This document shows, one piece after another, positions 33,204-44,480 of a stretch of 64,000 nt of DNA. Numbering within the stretch: the first letter of the stretch is position 1; each line of letters begins with the position of its first letter. This stretch comes from Orientallactaga sibirica (lineage: Eukaryota; Chordata; Mammalia; Rodentia; Dipodidae). The stretch spans positions 13,509,501-13,573,500 of the forward strand of contig JAEOAD010000015.1 in the NCBI GenBank assembly GCA_036365145.1, read 5' to 3'. The position numbers and the translations under genes are program-made. The notes below the pieces were generated by a model. That model was not told the DNA's origin and did no database searches. It was given only the letters and a program-made list of their open reading frames with translations.

Positions 33204-34149
33204 TTTTGCCAAAGCCCTTGGTTTCCCTAGAGAAATAGATAGTAAGACCCTATTGCTGAAGACATCTCATGCCTGAGAGGCAAGGACACTGAGAAAGCAA
33301 GCTGGTGCTGAGCAGAAAACCTTCTCCCTGTAGACCAGCCAACTGAAAGCTGGAAAAAGCTGCACTGCACGCAGCGTATGGGAGACAGAAGCCATCAACA
33401 GTGAAAATAGTGGATGCTGAATATTCAAGCTTGGCCAGACAGGCCCAATGACTGAACGGGTGCAATAGTGGCGTGTCTACTCTTGGGGTAACCAACTGCT
33501 CCATAATTGGACTGAAGGCCCTCTCTACGGGAGGGAATACATACCCGGTACTGAAAAACCTAAGTAAAAGTCTATGGTAGGTGAGGTCATGAGCCTTGGG
33601 GGTATAAGCCTGCTCATGTCTGACTAAATGTATATATTATTCCCACCAAGCTGCCCTGGGGACACTACACTAAATGTTCATGTCCACATATTAACGCTAT
33701 TCTCAAAGCTTCTCTTTTCAGATGGTGATGACCACTGGGATGACACAAAAGGCAACATAGTGCTGAGAAGAAGGGATGGAGGAGTGCCCAGCACTGAAAC
33801 ACCTCTGTCACATCCTCCAGTGGCTCAGGGACCATTCTTGGAAGAGGGGCGGATAGAATGGAAGAGCCAAAGGAAGGATATGACCTCATGCAGCTGCCCA
33901 GACAGAAATTGGCCTCGATATCCATGATCTTGCAGTGCCTAGCAATACCTTTGCAAGACCCTCAAAATAGAAGAGAAAGATGATGTCATCAAATTAGGAG
34001 AGAGACTAATGGAGAAAGGGAGGGGATATGATGGAGACTGGAGTTCTAAAGTGGAATGGGGGAGGGGAGGGAAATATCAGGTGGGGTTTTTTTGGTATGT
34101 AAGATTAAAAATCAATAAAAAAAAAAATTAAAAAAAAAAATAATAAAAT
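33204..34149 (+). mobile_element. 5'-truncated L1 with perfect 18-bp target duplication
   Basis: About 946 bp of 3' UTR-type L1 ending in an A-rich tail (about 34118-34149). The flanking repeats aaagaaaaatactaaagg lie at 33186-33203 and 34150-34167. Its second half matches the copy at 1-508. It is inserted in MaLR internal DNA. Confidence 0.93.
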
Positions 34150-34785
34150 AAAGAAAAATACTAAAGGATATTTCTGTTCCTCAAAGTCCATGGATCAAGA
34201 ATTTGGCAGTGTCAGTCACCTGGTACTGGTTTCCGGAAGTATAACAGATGCAGGAAATAGAGGACCTAGGAGTACATCCACAGTTCTGGGAGCAGCTGAG
34301 ACAGCATAGTGTGAGGCAGGGTCAAGATCTCTAGATGGAGGCCCTGTGGCCATTGCATGAAGCTGTTATTGTAGGTTGCAGTGGAGAATCCAGAATGTTG
34401 GAGATACCAGGATTATGAGATGGCCACCAAGTAGAACTGCTGGCTCTGGATGAAATTAGCCTAGTCTTTAAGCAGCACAGTTAGGAGGGTAGAGATTCTC
34501 AAATCCTTTGGAGCCCAGAGGATTTCATTATAAGTCCTAGATGCTGGACATGGAGCTGCAGATGTTTACTGTGCTGGTTTTAGTTCTTGCATTGGTCTCA
34601 TCTTTCATTGTGATATCTCCATTACTCCCTTTTTGGAATGGGAACGTCTACTCCATTATGCATTGGAAGTATATAACTTGTGTTTTGATTTTACAGGGTT
34701 CACATTTAGGAGACTGTCTTGGGTCTCAGATGAGACTTTAGATTTTGGACTTTTGAACAATGTTTTAAGACTATGGGGACTTTTT

Positions 34786-34985
34786 ATTTTTATTTCTTTC
34801 TTTATTTATTAGAGAGAGATAAAGGGGGGAGAATGGGCATACCAGGGCCTGTAGCCACTGCAAATGAACTCCAGATACACATACCACCTTGGGCATCTGG
34901 CTTTATGTAGGTTCTGGGGAATCAAACTTGGGTCCTTAGGCTTCACAGGCAAGCATCTTAACTGCTAATCCTTCTCCTCAACCCT
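34786..34985 (-). mobile_element. tRNA-headed SINE
   Basis: 'tttatttattagagagagat', 'gaatgggcataccagggcct', ending 'ctgctaatccttctcctcaa'. Flanked by actatggggactttt (34770-34784) and actatagggaagttt (34986-35000), an imperfect duplication. Confidence 0.88.
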
Positions 34986-35066
34986 ACTATAGGGAAGTTT
35001 AAAGTTATACTGAATGTATTTTGCATCATATGATGGCCATGAGTCTATGGGGATAAGGGGTGGAAT

Positions 35067-35445
35067 GTGGTGGTTTCAATGCAAAATGTACCCCATAGCC
35101 TGAAGTTTTTATGAATAGGCCTTATACTTAATCCCCAGCTAGTAAAGCCTTTGAAATGTGGAGCCTTGCTGGACAAGCTGTGTTACAGGAGATGGGCCCT
35201 AAAGCTTATTAATCCAACTATACTGGGTATTATTAGTTCACCTTGTGACTTCCCTCCCTGTTATTGTGGAGCTGTGATTCCCATTCCTCCCTGTTATTGT
35301 GGAGCTGTGATTCCCAGCTATCTATTCCTGTCATTCTTTCCCTGCTATGATAAAACATCCCTTCAAAAATGTAAGCTGGAAATGAACTTTTTCTTCTATT
35401 AGCTACTTCTGGTTGGGTGTTCTGTCCCAGAAAGAAGGTAATGCT
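35067..35445 (+). repeat. 3' LTR of the MaLR provirus
   Basis: TGTGGTGGTTTCAATGCAAA start, 'atgtaccccatagcctgaag', 'gggtgttctgtcccagaaag' near the end. Contains an internal 33-bp tandem duplication at 35254-35319 (ctccctgttattgtgg...). Confidence 0.8.
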
Positions 35446-35764
35446 ATGTTGTATGTACATATCTAGCTAACTGCGGAAGATTCTGGCTTTATGTGCTCAG
35501 TTCCTCTCACTTCATTCTCTTAATGATAATCTAGTGCTAGACAGATACTGTTCTTAATGTGTCTCACAATTTTTAAATTGACACCATATCTTCTCTATGA
35601 TAGCGTAACATGTTTCTAAGAACCACACAGCCTTATCACAGCTTGTCAGTGGGCTCAACTCTAGGACTAGGGTGCCAGGCTCTGAAAGGTCACAAAGCTC
35701 TGCTAAATTAGTGGCTCTTGGTTGTTTGTCTCATAGAACTCAAAGAATGAATCTCATGGACAAT
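35446..35764. other. Unclassified intergenic DNA
   Basis: No gene or repeat recognised. Confidence 0.4.
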
Positions 35765-35773
35765 CAAGGATAA

Positions 35774-35986
35774 TTAATTATATTTATTGTATTTTATTTG
35801 AGAGAGAGAGAAAGAGAGAGGCAGATAAGCGAGAGAATGGGCACATCAGGGAATTCAGCCACTGCAAACAAACTCCAGATGCATGTGCCACCTTGTGTAT
35901 CTGGCTTATGTGGGTCCTGGGGAATCAAAGCTCAATCCTTTGGCTTTGCAGGCAAGCATCTTCACTGCTAAGCCATCCCTTCAGCC
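35774..35986 (-). mobile_element. tRNA-headed SINE with 9-bp target duplication
   Basis: 'ttattgtattttatttgaga', ending 'gctaagccatcccttcagcc'. Flanked by caaggataa at 35765-35773 and 35987-35995. Confidence 0.92.
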
Positions 35987-36182
35987 CAAGGATAAATTTC
36001 AAAAGAGAAACTTCATTATAGGGAGAAATCAATTTTAGAGAAATAAAAAGCTTATGTTAAGTTAATTGAGCTGTGAAAGAATCAAAAATAAAAGTAAAAA
36101 GTAGATTAGGGTTCTGAACAATGGACTATTGACAGTTGACAAAAACCAGAAGACTATTGATGAGAGGTTTATAAGGTTTTCT

Positions 36183-36348
36183 TTTTTCTTTTTTTTTCTT
36201 TTTTTGGTTTTTCAAGGTAGGGTCTCACTCTAGCCCAGGCTTACCTGAAATTCACTATGTAGTCTCAGGGTGGCCTTGAACTCACGGCGATCCTCCTACC
36301 TCTGCCTCCCGAGTGCTGGGATTAAAGGCGTGCGCCACCACGCCCAGC
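36183..36348 (-). mobile_element. B1 SINE with 10-bp target duplication
   Basis: T-rich tail, 'gtagggtctcactctagccc' to 'attaaaggcgtgcgccacca'. Flanked by aaggttttct at 36173-36182 and 36349-36358. Close to consensus. Confidence 0.95.
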
Positions 36349-36396
36349 AAGGTTTTCTGACTAGGAAAATAAATTAGTCTTTAAAATGACTGGACT

Positions 36397-36612
36397 AGGA
36401 CTAGGGAGATGGCTCAGGAGTTTAGGGTGCTTGCTTGAAAGGCTTGATGGCCCCTGTTTGATTCCCCAGTACACACCTAAAGCAAGATGCACAGAGTGGT
36501 GCATGCGTCTGGAGTTTGGTTGCAGTGGAAGTAGGCTCTGGTGTGCCCATTTCCCTCTCCCATGTGCATGCGCTTTCTCCTTACAAATAAATTAATAAAA
36601 TTTTTTTTTTGA
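36397..36612 (+). mobile_element. tRNA-headed SINE with target duplication
   Basis: 'agggagatggctcaggagtt', 'tgcatgcgtctggagtttgg', 'aaattaataaaatt' tail. Flanked by aaaatgactggact (36383-36396) and aaaatgagtggact (36613-36626). Confidence 0.9.
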
Positions 36613-36626
36613 AAAATGAGTGGACT

Positions 36627-37119
36627 GATAAGAGAAGAGTCATTCTGGTCCCATCATCAATCCCCAGGAGGTGTCCATGAGCCTCAATTTCAACTAGGGA
36701 CGTGGTCATGTTCCTCTCTGTCTCAGTGACTGAGCCAAGGGCAGGAGGATTCAGCACGCACCTGCTCCCTTTGCAAGGGGGAGACAGAACAGAATTAAGG
36801 ACACAAAACAAGGTTGGGGGAGCTTCATGGAGGATGGCCAGAGGCTGCTGAGACTGTTTTTTCCCCCCAGCATCCTGTCTTCCTTTTATGTAGTCAGCTT
36901 GTTTATCTCACATTCAGCTGCAAGCCCTCTGGTTCTTTTTCCCAGTGTTTTCAACCTTACTGTTTTAAGTGCAACATTTGCTTCAATCATTACATTTCAG
37001 GGCAAGGACAAAAGACAAAAGTGCTGCCAAAGAGAAGTGCAACTAGAGTTCAGTTCAAGATGCTGACACTCATGGATCCTTCCCTGACTCCCAGCAAGTT
37101 TCTTCTTCCTGCCTCTATC
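36627..37119. other. Unclassified intergenic DNA
   Basis: A 107-codon plus frame (36814-37137) has no recognised motif. Confidence 0.4.
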
Positions 37120-37392
37120 AATAGTATTAAAAGGTGAAGCTTTCAGGAGATGATGTAGCCTAGAGAACTCCACTTTAATGCATGGGACTAGTGACGTATA
37201 AAAGAGGCTTCACATAATATTTGCTCTTTTGGCTCCTTCATCTCCCACAATGTAGAAATAGCAAAGATAAACAAATTTTTAAAGGCCCTTGATCTTGATT
37301 TCCAACCTCAAGAATTGTGAGAAAAAGTTCCCATTGTTTATAAATTACCCAGTCTCCAGTATTTTGTCATAGCAGCAGAAATAACCTAAGAG
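37120..37392 (+). mobile_element. MLT1/MST-like LTR, 3' part
   Basis: 'gtataaaagaggcttcacat', 'tcaagaattgtgagaaaaag', 'attgtttataaattacccag', 'ttgtcatagcagcagaaata'. This is the 3' end typical of ancient MaLR LTRs. Confidence 0.7.
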
Positions 37393-38304
37393 TCTAGATG
37401 TGGTATAAAAGAGAGAAAGGGACAAGCACCCCAGGAGAGAGGTGGAAGTGAAAGTTAAGGGCCATGCAGATAGAACTGAGGAGGACTCACAGACAGCGTT
37501 GGGAGAAAAGGTGTGAGAAAAAGCTGTGAGGGACATAGAAAGCAGATGAGAAAAACAATTTTAAGCTAAAAACTACGTTTTGCTTTTAATGGCATGTGAG
37601 GAAGTCCAATGTAAATAATGACATTGGAAAAAACTTTGAGTATTTAGTGGGCTACAACTTCAGTGGCTCCTTGCATGGTAGAAACCTGATCAATAGCCAC
37701 CCAAGGTAGCCTGAGTGTGTGTGCAGGAGGGGATCTTCTCTCGGGTCAAAGATCAGCTGTTCCCTAGCTTGAAGGTTCTTCATACTCCTGGCTCTCGTTC
37801 TTGCTTGCTTATACATGCTTTGACCTCTGCTGCTCCAATCTCACTCTGCACTTCAGCCAAACCAGTTCATGTGATTACCCCAAGCGCCAGAGCTGTCCAG
37901 ACCTTTAAGCGTTGGCAGGTGCCATTTTCTCAGGGGTGGATACCCTTGGCTTCCACAAGGGCCCAGAGACATACTCATGAGCCTCTTGTTGTGTGAAGTC
38001 TTCCCTGAGTTCCACAAGGAGCACTGGCCCCATAACTTTCCTGTCTCCCTGTAGCATGTATGAGCATCTTTTCACTGAACATCCTTCCACCATAATGTAG
38101 CATCCAGTGGCAGGGCTGAGCCAAGCAATTAACCCCCTCTCCTTCCTTTCTTCTCTTTCTTGGTCTTATAGCTCTTACCACCACTGCCCTCTTCTACTCC
38201 TTTTCCCAGTGACTGATCCCCAGCACTTCCTAGCTCACAACTGCCCTCAGAATATTGATCAGACCTTTTGTCATTTGCTAATATCCTTGGAATTTCAATT
38301 ATTA
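37393..38304. other. Unclassified intergenic DNA
   Basis: No gene or repeat recognised; a 93-codon frame at 37715-37996 has no known motif. Confidence 0.4.
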
Positions 38305-38318
38305 AAAAGTTTACTTTT

Positions 38319-38460
38319 TAATAGTTGGCACACGCTTTTAATCCCAGCACTCAAGAGGCAGAGGTAGGAGGATCTGTGAGTTCAAGGCCACCTTGAGACT
38401 ACATATTGAATTCCAGGTCAGCCTGAGCTAGAGCGAGACCCTACTTTGAAAAACCAAAAG
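38319..38460 (+). mobile_element. B1 SINE
   Basis: 'gcttttaatcccagcactca', 'ttcaaggccaccttgagact', 'gagcgagaccctactttgaa'. Flanked by related aaaagtttactttt / aaaagtttgctttc sequences, a likely imperfect target duplication. Confidence 0.88.
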
Positions 38461-38525
38461 AAAAGTTTGCTTTCTGGGCGAGGAAGTAATTAAGCATTCA
38501 GTAAAAGTAAAGGTAGGAGTCTCTT

Positions 38526-38729
38526 TATAAAAAGTATTTTATTAATTAATTAATTAATTTGAGAGAGAGAGAGAGAGAATGGGTGTGCCAGGGCCTCTAG
38601 CCACTGCAAATGAACTCCAGATGCATGTGCCACCTTGTGCAGCTGACTTACATGGGTACTGAGAAATTGAACCTGGGTCCTTAGGCTTTGCAGGCAAGTG
38701 CTTTAACTACTGAGCTATCTCTCCAGCCG
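38526..38729 (-). mobile_element. tRNA-headed SINE with perfect 11-bp target duplication
   Basis: (ATTA)n and GA run, 'gaatgggtgtgccagggcct', ending 'ctgagctatctctccagcc'. Flanked by aggagtctctt at 38515-38525 and 38730-38740. Confidence 0.95.
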
Positions 38730-38892
38730 AGGAGTCTCTTGAGGATACAAATTCTTAAACTGTGAAAAGGAATAAAGTTTTGTTCAGAGGTTTACAATTT
38801 ATTCCATCCTTGCTAAGTAAAAATGTTGAGATATCTTTAAATACTGAATAGATTCAAACATTCAGAGAGGCTCACAGCAAAGAAATGCATTT

Positions 38893-39095
38893 TGACTTGA
38901 GAAATGGCTCAGTATTAAAGTCACTTGCTTCCAGAGCCTGATGGCCTAGGTTTGATTCCCCAATACCCATGTAAAGCCAGATGCACAAAGTGGCACATGC
39001 ATCTGGAGTTCATTTGCAGTGGCTAGAGGTCCTGGCAAGCCCATGCTCATTCTCATTCTCTCTCTCCTTTAAATAAATAGCTAAATAAACAAAAA
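38893..39095 (+). mobile_element. tRNA-headed SINE
   Basis: 'gacttgagaaatggctcagt', 'gtttgattccccaataccca', 'tgcatctggagttcatttgc', AAATAAATAGCTAAATAAAC tail. Confidence 0.88.
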
Positions 39096-39115
39096 GTAAG
39101 GCTTATGTGTGGCTT

Positions 39116-39272
39116 ATTTGCTGAGTGTGGTGATGCATGCCTTTAGCCCCAGCACTTGGGAAGCTGAGATAGGAGGCTTGCTGTGAGTTTGAAGCCAGCC
39201 TGAGACTACATAGTGGATTCCAAGTCAGCCTCGGCTTGAGGGAGACCTTCCCTCAAAAAACCAAAATAAAAA
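39116..39272 (+). mobile_element. B1 SINE
   Basis: 'tgctgagtgtggtgatgcat', 'ccccagcacttgggaagctg', 'gcctgagactacatagtgga', A-rich tail. Confidence 0.85.
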
Positions 39273-41808
39273 TGCACCTCAGAGCACATCTTAGGATGAC
39301 TTTGGGGTAGAATTTAGGTCTCATTGGGTTTCCTCAGGAAACACCCCAGTTTAGCCAGAAAGAATCAAATTAGGAATTTAAAGCCTTGGATTCTGGAGTC
39401 AGCTCCATCATGTATGGATAGTTATCAGTTTGGTCATTGTAAGCTTTAATGTCCTCATCTGCAAAAACAAGTAAATAAACATAGCAAACCCTATTCACAC
39501 TCATGTGTAGTAAGGCTTAGTTAAGATAAACAGGAATATGCATGTCAGATATTGTGTGATTGCCAAAACAACACAAGTGCCTGGTATAAAGATAATGAAA
39601 GGATATTCATATTTGACATCATATAAGAAGAAAGAATAAAGGGCATCATCATTTAAAATATATTTTTATTAATAGAAATTCCAATAATGTTGTTTGAGCA
39701 CCAACCTCAAAGCTCCTTCAAGTGAGTACATGGGCTCATGGAAAAGACAAATGCATAGACCTTTTGTGTTGGTTTTTGTTCTCTGCTGCATTTTGGCCAC
39801 ATAGAGCTAATACTGTTGAGGAAATGGGCCAAGCAGACTTAGCTGGAAACCATGTCTCTGAGACAGCAATGTGACCCGGGGCAAGGTTGCATGGCCTCTA
39901 GACAGCTGTTCCTAATGACAGCCATGGAGGTCAAAGGAAAGATCTTGTCAAAAGCCCTTGATCATGAGCCTGACATAGATAATGGATCTACTCTGCTTTC
40001 CTGAGCCGGAAATACACCATGCAACACTTTCCAAGCACACTTCTCCTCCAAGTTCCCTGGCCTCCAGCCCAACCTGGTCTGCTCGCTTAGCTTCATAAAG
40101 AGACACAGAACGTAGCAGAGTTTATGCAGAGCAGAACATAATGATGGGAGGGATGGTCAATAACTTCCCAGCCCAAAAGACAATGCACCCAACTTTCTTA
40201 GAAGGCTTTGTGCTTTCTTATTCCTCAGAGTACAACAGTTTTCTAGGGGGAAAAATGCCAAGATCAGTGTCTTCTGAGTATTTACACAAAGTCTACTGCA
40301 GTGTCAGTATTTCATTGGCACACCAGATGTCGTCGTCTCAGGTTCCCAGCAACGGTATGAGAGTGAGAGGAGCAAGCAAGGCAGGCTCTGGCTCCTTTCA
40401 AGCCATAGTGAGCTGAGCCCAAAGGGGTCAAGACCCAGAGCTAGGTAGAGACTTACGCTGCCCCCCCCGTCTGATATTCTGCAGCCTGGAGTGTGCACGG
40501 AAATCAAATGACACTTTACACTAGGCATGCAACATGTAAAGGCCTTGTAATAGGATCTTAGAAGCACAAATGCATTTGCAAATATCACTTGTTTTTTAGT
40601 TTGTTGCAGTACCCAGAATCAAGCTCACCTAGCACTCTACACTGAGCTACATCTTCAGCATTAGCTATTATTTTAAATAGATAAAACTCATCAGTTTGCA
40701 GGGTCTCTGACCTCCACCCACCAGACTCCACACACTCCTTGCTCTGGCCCCTCTGCAGAACAGCTCATGTGGCAGAAGCTACAAGCAGAAGAACAAAGGA
40801 ACCTCAGGCGGGTGTGAATTGTGGGGCACTTTATTGAGCACAAATGAACAGAATTCAGATTTCCTCTGTAATTAAGAAAGACTCTAGGAGCCAGCAAAAG
40901 AAGCAGAGGGAATTTCTAAGGAAATATTCAGGATAGAGGCAGAAGTTCATAGAGAAATCACTTAGAGGACTAGATGAATATCGCCTTCTAAAATATTTCA
41001 ATTGGTGGAAGAAAGGAGGCCCAGAGGAAGGGAAGCAGAGAAGATCCAGCATTTGCTGAAAATGTTCCCCCACAGCCAAGCCCAACACATACACAGTATC
41101 CACTAAGCAAGCCAAGAAATAAGGCAGCTTGGCACAAACCAAGAGCTGAGTCCTGGACTGAGAGCTAGCCAGTCAAAGGTGTGTCACTAGCTAACCTCCA
41201 GGCTTTATCACTTAACACTGCTAAAGCTCTGTTTCCACAGCCTCACACTAGGAAACGTAACGCTCATCTCTAGGATATTAGTTATGTGAAATGTTATGCG
41301 GATATTAGTATGTGAAATAAATATAGAAGTACTGATCACAATCCCGTAGCAAGCACACGTGGTTTGTGGCCTCTGCGATTCTTTCCCCGTTCATCCACCA
41401 GAATAGCTCATTCCTCTGCTTGAGCTTTGCCCAGGAAAAAAATGCTCTCAGCCACTCTCCAGAGAGATGTGGACCTGCTCAAGCTCTGATCCCTACAAGG
41501 GAGCCAGCTGCATGGGGAGCTGCAGGATCGAATGCCCCTTCCCTGCTGCCTCTCCTGGATGGGGCTGGGCTGCATGCAGTGCTCTGAGGAGGACTCCATG
41601 CCTGGTGGCAACTTCCCAGAAAACCTAGCTTCTCTTGGCTTTCCAGATGCCTGCACACCAGGAGGCCACTTAGAGGTCCTGAGCACAGGCCCAGCTAATA
41701 GGTGAGACTATGGTTTAGAGCAATTTTTGAGGGAGAGGTGCCTCACAGCTCATTTGCAGTGCTTGGTCCCAGGACAAACAAAATTTCCCAAGCCATTGAA
41801 CTGCTCTT
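39273..41808. other. Unclassified intergenic DNA
   Basis: About 2.5 kb, the largest stretch without a clear repeat. Frames up to 95 codons on both strands have no known motif. Candidate location for diverged or conserved noncoding elements downstream of MSGN1. Confidence 0.4.
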
Positions 41809-41818
41809 AATAACTGAG

Positions 41819-41973
41819 TAGGACTGGAGAGATGCTTTAATGTTTAAGGTGTTTGCTTGCAAAGCCAAAGGAACCAGGTTCTATTCCCTAGGACCCACAT
41901 AAGCCAGATGCACAAGGTGGCATGTGCGTCTAGAGTTGGTTTGCAGCAGCTAAAGGCCCTGGCATGCTCATTT

Positions 41974-42008
<35 letters not shown>

Positions 42009-42054
42009 ATTTCAATCTCTTTCAAATAAATAAATAATTTAAAACACATTAAAA
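41819..42054 (+). mobile_element. tRNA-headed SINE with target duplication
   Basis: 'aggactggagagatgcttta', 'ggacccacataagccagatg', (TC)n 41977-42006, AAATAAATAAATAAT tail. Flanked by aataactgag (41809-41818) and aataattgag (42055-42064). Confidence 0.9.
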
Positions 42055-42064
42055 ATAATTGAGC

Positions 42065-42529
42065 TTTTAAAAAAAAATCACAGCCAAGGACATTTGATTC
42101 CCACTTGTTTAAGATTGGCAAGAAAAGTAGTATTTGATCTAAAAGTTGGATTTTAAATCAGCTGATTCTCTCCCACCCCCTATTACTATTGTCTCTAATA
42201 TAAAATACAACATACTTGTACACCTGAACTCAAATGCATATGCATGCATATGTGTACAGTGCTATTTCACACATACACAGGGTAGAGTTCCTCAGAGGAA
42301 GTCTTGATAATGTCTGATATTTATTAATTTCTTCTTTAAAACACCAAAAACTAATATATGAAAAGCCAGTGGATACATATAACCAGGTTATTTCAACCAC
42401 TGTGCCCCACAACTTCCTAGCACTCCAAAGACAAAACATGCCATTATTTAATTTTAAAAACATTAGTCAGAAATCAAAATAAATTTCTCCTAGACATCAA
42501 AGAAAAAAGTAAAATGGAAGCATGATGTT
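42065..42529. other. Unclassified AT-rich DNA
   Basis: No gene or repeat recognised. Confidence 0.4.
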
Positions 42530-43260
42530 AAAAAAATTAGAATATTTTACCAACTTTGAAACTAGAAAAAAATAGGCAAATGAAAAACAACATGTTATAC
42601 AACAAAAGATTTGACCATATAAAAATGAAAAGCTTCAAAGAGCAAAAGATAGCACAATCAAAATTATATACATAAGGCATGATAAAAATAATATAATAAA
42701 ATGATACATTGTAATTAAGTATTTCAACACATACAATGTGCAAAAAAAAAAAAAAAAACCCTACCTAATATACACTTGGAAAATTTTTAAGAAAATAAGA
42801 TGACAAATTATGGAAGAGGAAGCAAAATAAAAACTAGTCACATAAAATAAAAAAGATGTTCCATTCCAACTGATAAACAGAAAAAATAAAATTAGCATAA
42901 CAATGATGTAACCATATTTTTGTCCATTAAAAATTGTTGAAATGGATCATATCCAGTGATAAGGTGGGACAACTGGTTCTGTCACATGACATTAGTGGGA
43001 ATATAAACAATTACAAGCACTTATGAAAGTGATGGAACTATATTTATTAAAATTTAAAATATGCATACACTGTAATCTAAGAATACCCTTTCTGAGAAAT
43101 TTTCAGACTAACTATAAAGTATCAGTGGACAGAGCTAGTAGCCTATATTTGTAAAGGCAAATAGGTCAATAATAATAAAACAACCAAAACAGCTTGAACA
43201 TCATTCAAAAGGTGCTTTGCTGAAGAAATTTTGCTGAACTTGTGCTAGGGAACACTGCTG
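42530..43260 (+). mobile_element. Ancient L1 (L1M-type) fragment
   Basis: Very A-rich DNA whose right half retains the order of an old L1 3' region: 'acattagtgggaatataaac', then a decayed stretch, 'atatttgtaaaggcaaatag', 'caaaacagcttgaacatca'. No frame remains. Confidence 0.5.
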
Positions 43261-43924
43261 GAAATTTTGCTTTTCCCATGTGTGACTGGGAAAGCCATGC
43301 TTTAATCTCCTTATCTAAGAAGTCAAATTAATAGTGGTACCTATGCCACATATTTACTCGTGTTACTTAGAAGGATTTTTATTCTAGATTTCTAGGCTCA
43401 AAAAAGAATTTGCAAACTTAAAGGTACTCTTTAAAATGTACACATGTCCATATTTATTTGTTTTAACAAAACATGTGGGCACATTATACATGAAGTTATA
43501 TCTTGTGAATGAATTAAATACCCTTGGAAAGGTTAAAGACAGACTTGAGAACTAATCCCCAGCTTTGTAGTTATTATCTATGGAGTTTGTCATTTTTGTT
43601 TTAAGCCAATCTCTTTCTTTAAGAACTCAGTAAGTGCAGAAATGTAAGTAAGGTCATATTGACACCAGGCCTCCTGGGTCAGATTGCTCCTGCTGTCTAA
43701 GCCCAGCTTCAGGCCACCCTGTGGTGCTAGGACTCCCTCCTCCCTCTTCTTCCTTTCCTCCATTCCCTGGTACAAAGGCAATCTGTGTCCACAGGCTTCC
43801 TACCCCTCCCTTCGAGCAGAGGCTCTGGTCATTATGATCTTGTCTGCCTGCTTATGACTTCCTATTCACTATGACCACCAGGTCCTTCTGCATTAAAATG
43901 AATTTTAAAAGTAAAGGTTTAACT

Positions 43925-43925
<1 letters not shown>
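43261..43925. other. Unclassified intergenic DNA downstream of MSGN1
   Basis: No gene or repeat recognised. TTTATT near 43379 would be AATAAA on the minus strand, about 1.1 kb past the MSGN1 stop. I cannot tie it to the transcript. Confidence 0.4.

Positions 43926-43968
<43 letters not shown>
43926..43968. repeat. (CA)n microsatellite
   Basis: Pure CA/AC run of about 43 bp. Confidence 0.97.
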
Positions 43969-43970
<2 letters not shown>

Positions 43971-44480
43971 CTTTTCTCCCCACCCTCTCTTTGACAGAAG
44001 AACTTTAACTCCTTACTTGACACAAATCTTTCTAAATAAGAATGCAGGTGTCATACTGGATCCTGTACGTACAAAATACAGGTTTAGTTATAACAGAAAG
44101 AAAGCTCCCAACACAAGCATGGCAAGAAGAGTAATTATAACTGTTTTACATTGTTGAAAAAAAAAGTACTTAAACTACATTGACCCCTTAGAATACCTTA
44201 AACAGACCCAGGATAAAATTATCTGTCCCTTTGCAAAACTGTGTCTCTGGAGAGATGGTAAGAAAAATCTAGAAGCAAGTTTCTGTTTGTCCAAAAAGTG
44301 AATATTCTGGTGGCTCCAACAAGTGAGATGAGAGTCCCTTTCAACTTCTCAGATGACAAGACCACCACACAGCCTGTAACACAGGTAACTGTGCTGTTGT
44401 CTTGGGAGACACTGGTGGTCTTTAAAGCTCCTTTGCTTCTTCCCACAGGGCTGCAACAGGGTGGCTCCAAGGGGCACAGC
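43969..44480 (-). other. 3' flank / probable 3' UTR region of MSGN1
   Basis: Downstream of the MSGN1 stop codon on the minus strand and free of recognised repeats. I could not find a canonical AATAAA within it, so the transcript end is undetermined. Frames here on both strands (for example the 150-codon plus frame 44298-44750) are shadows or chance. Confidence 0.4.

Larger units (their letters stand above)
32469..35445 (+). mobile_element. MaLR-type ERVL provirus remnant with two insertions
   Basis: A partial 5' LTR (about 32469-32680: 'cccttcctgctgtaatggag', 'gttttgtcccacaaatgaga') matches the complete 3' LTR at 35067-35445. Between them is MaLR-like internal DNA. Its 3' end ('gacttttgaacaatgtttta', then 'ggggataaggggtggaatg' just before the 3' LTR) has the layout of mammalian MaLR internal regions. 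An L1 (33204-34149) and a SINE (34786-34985) are inserted in the internal part. No coding capacity, as usual for MaLRs. Confidence 0.75.
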
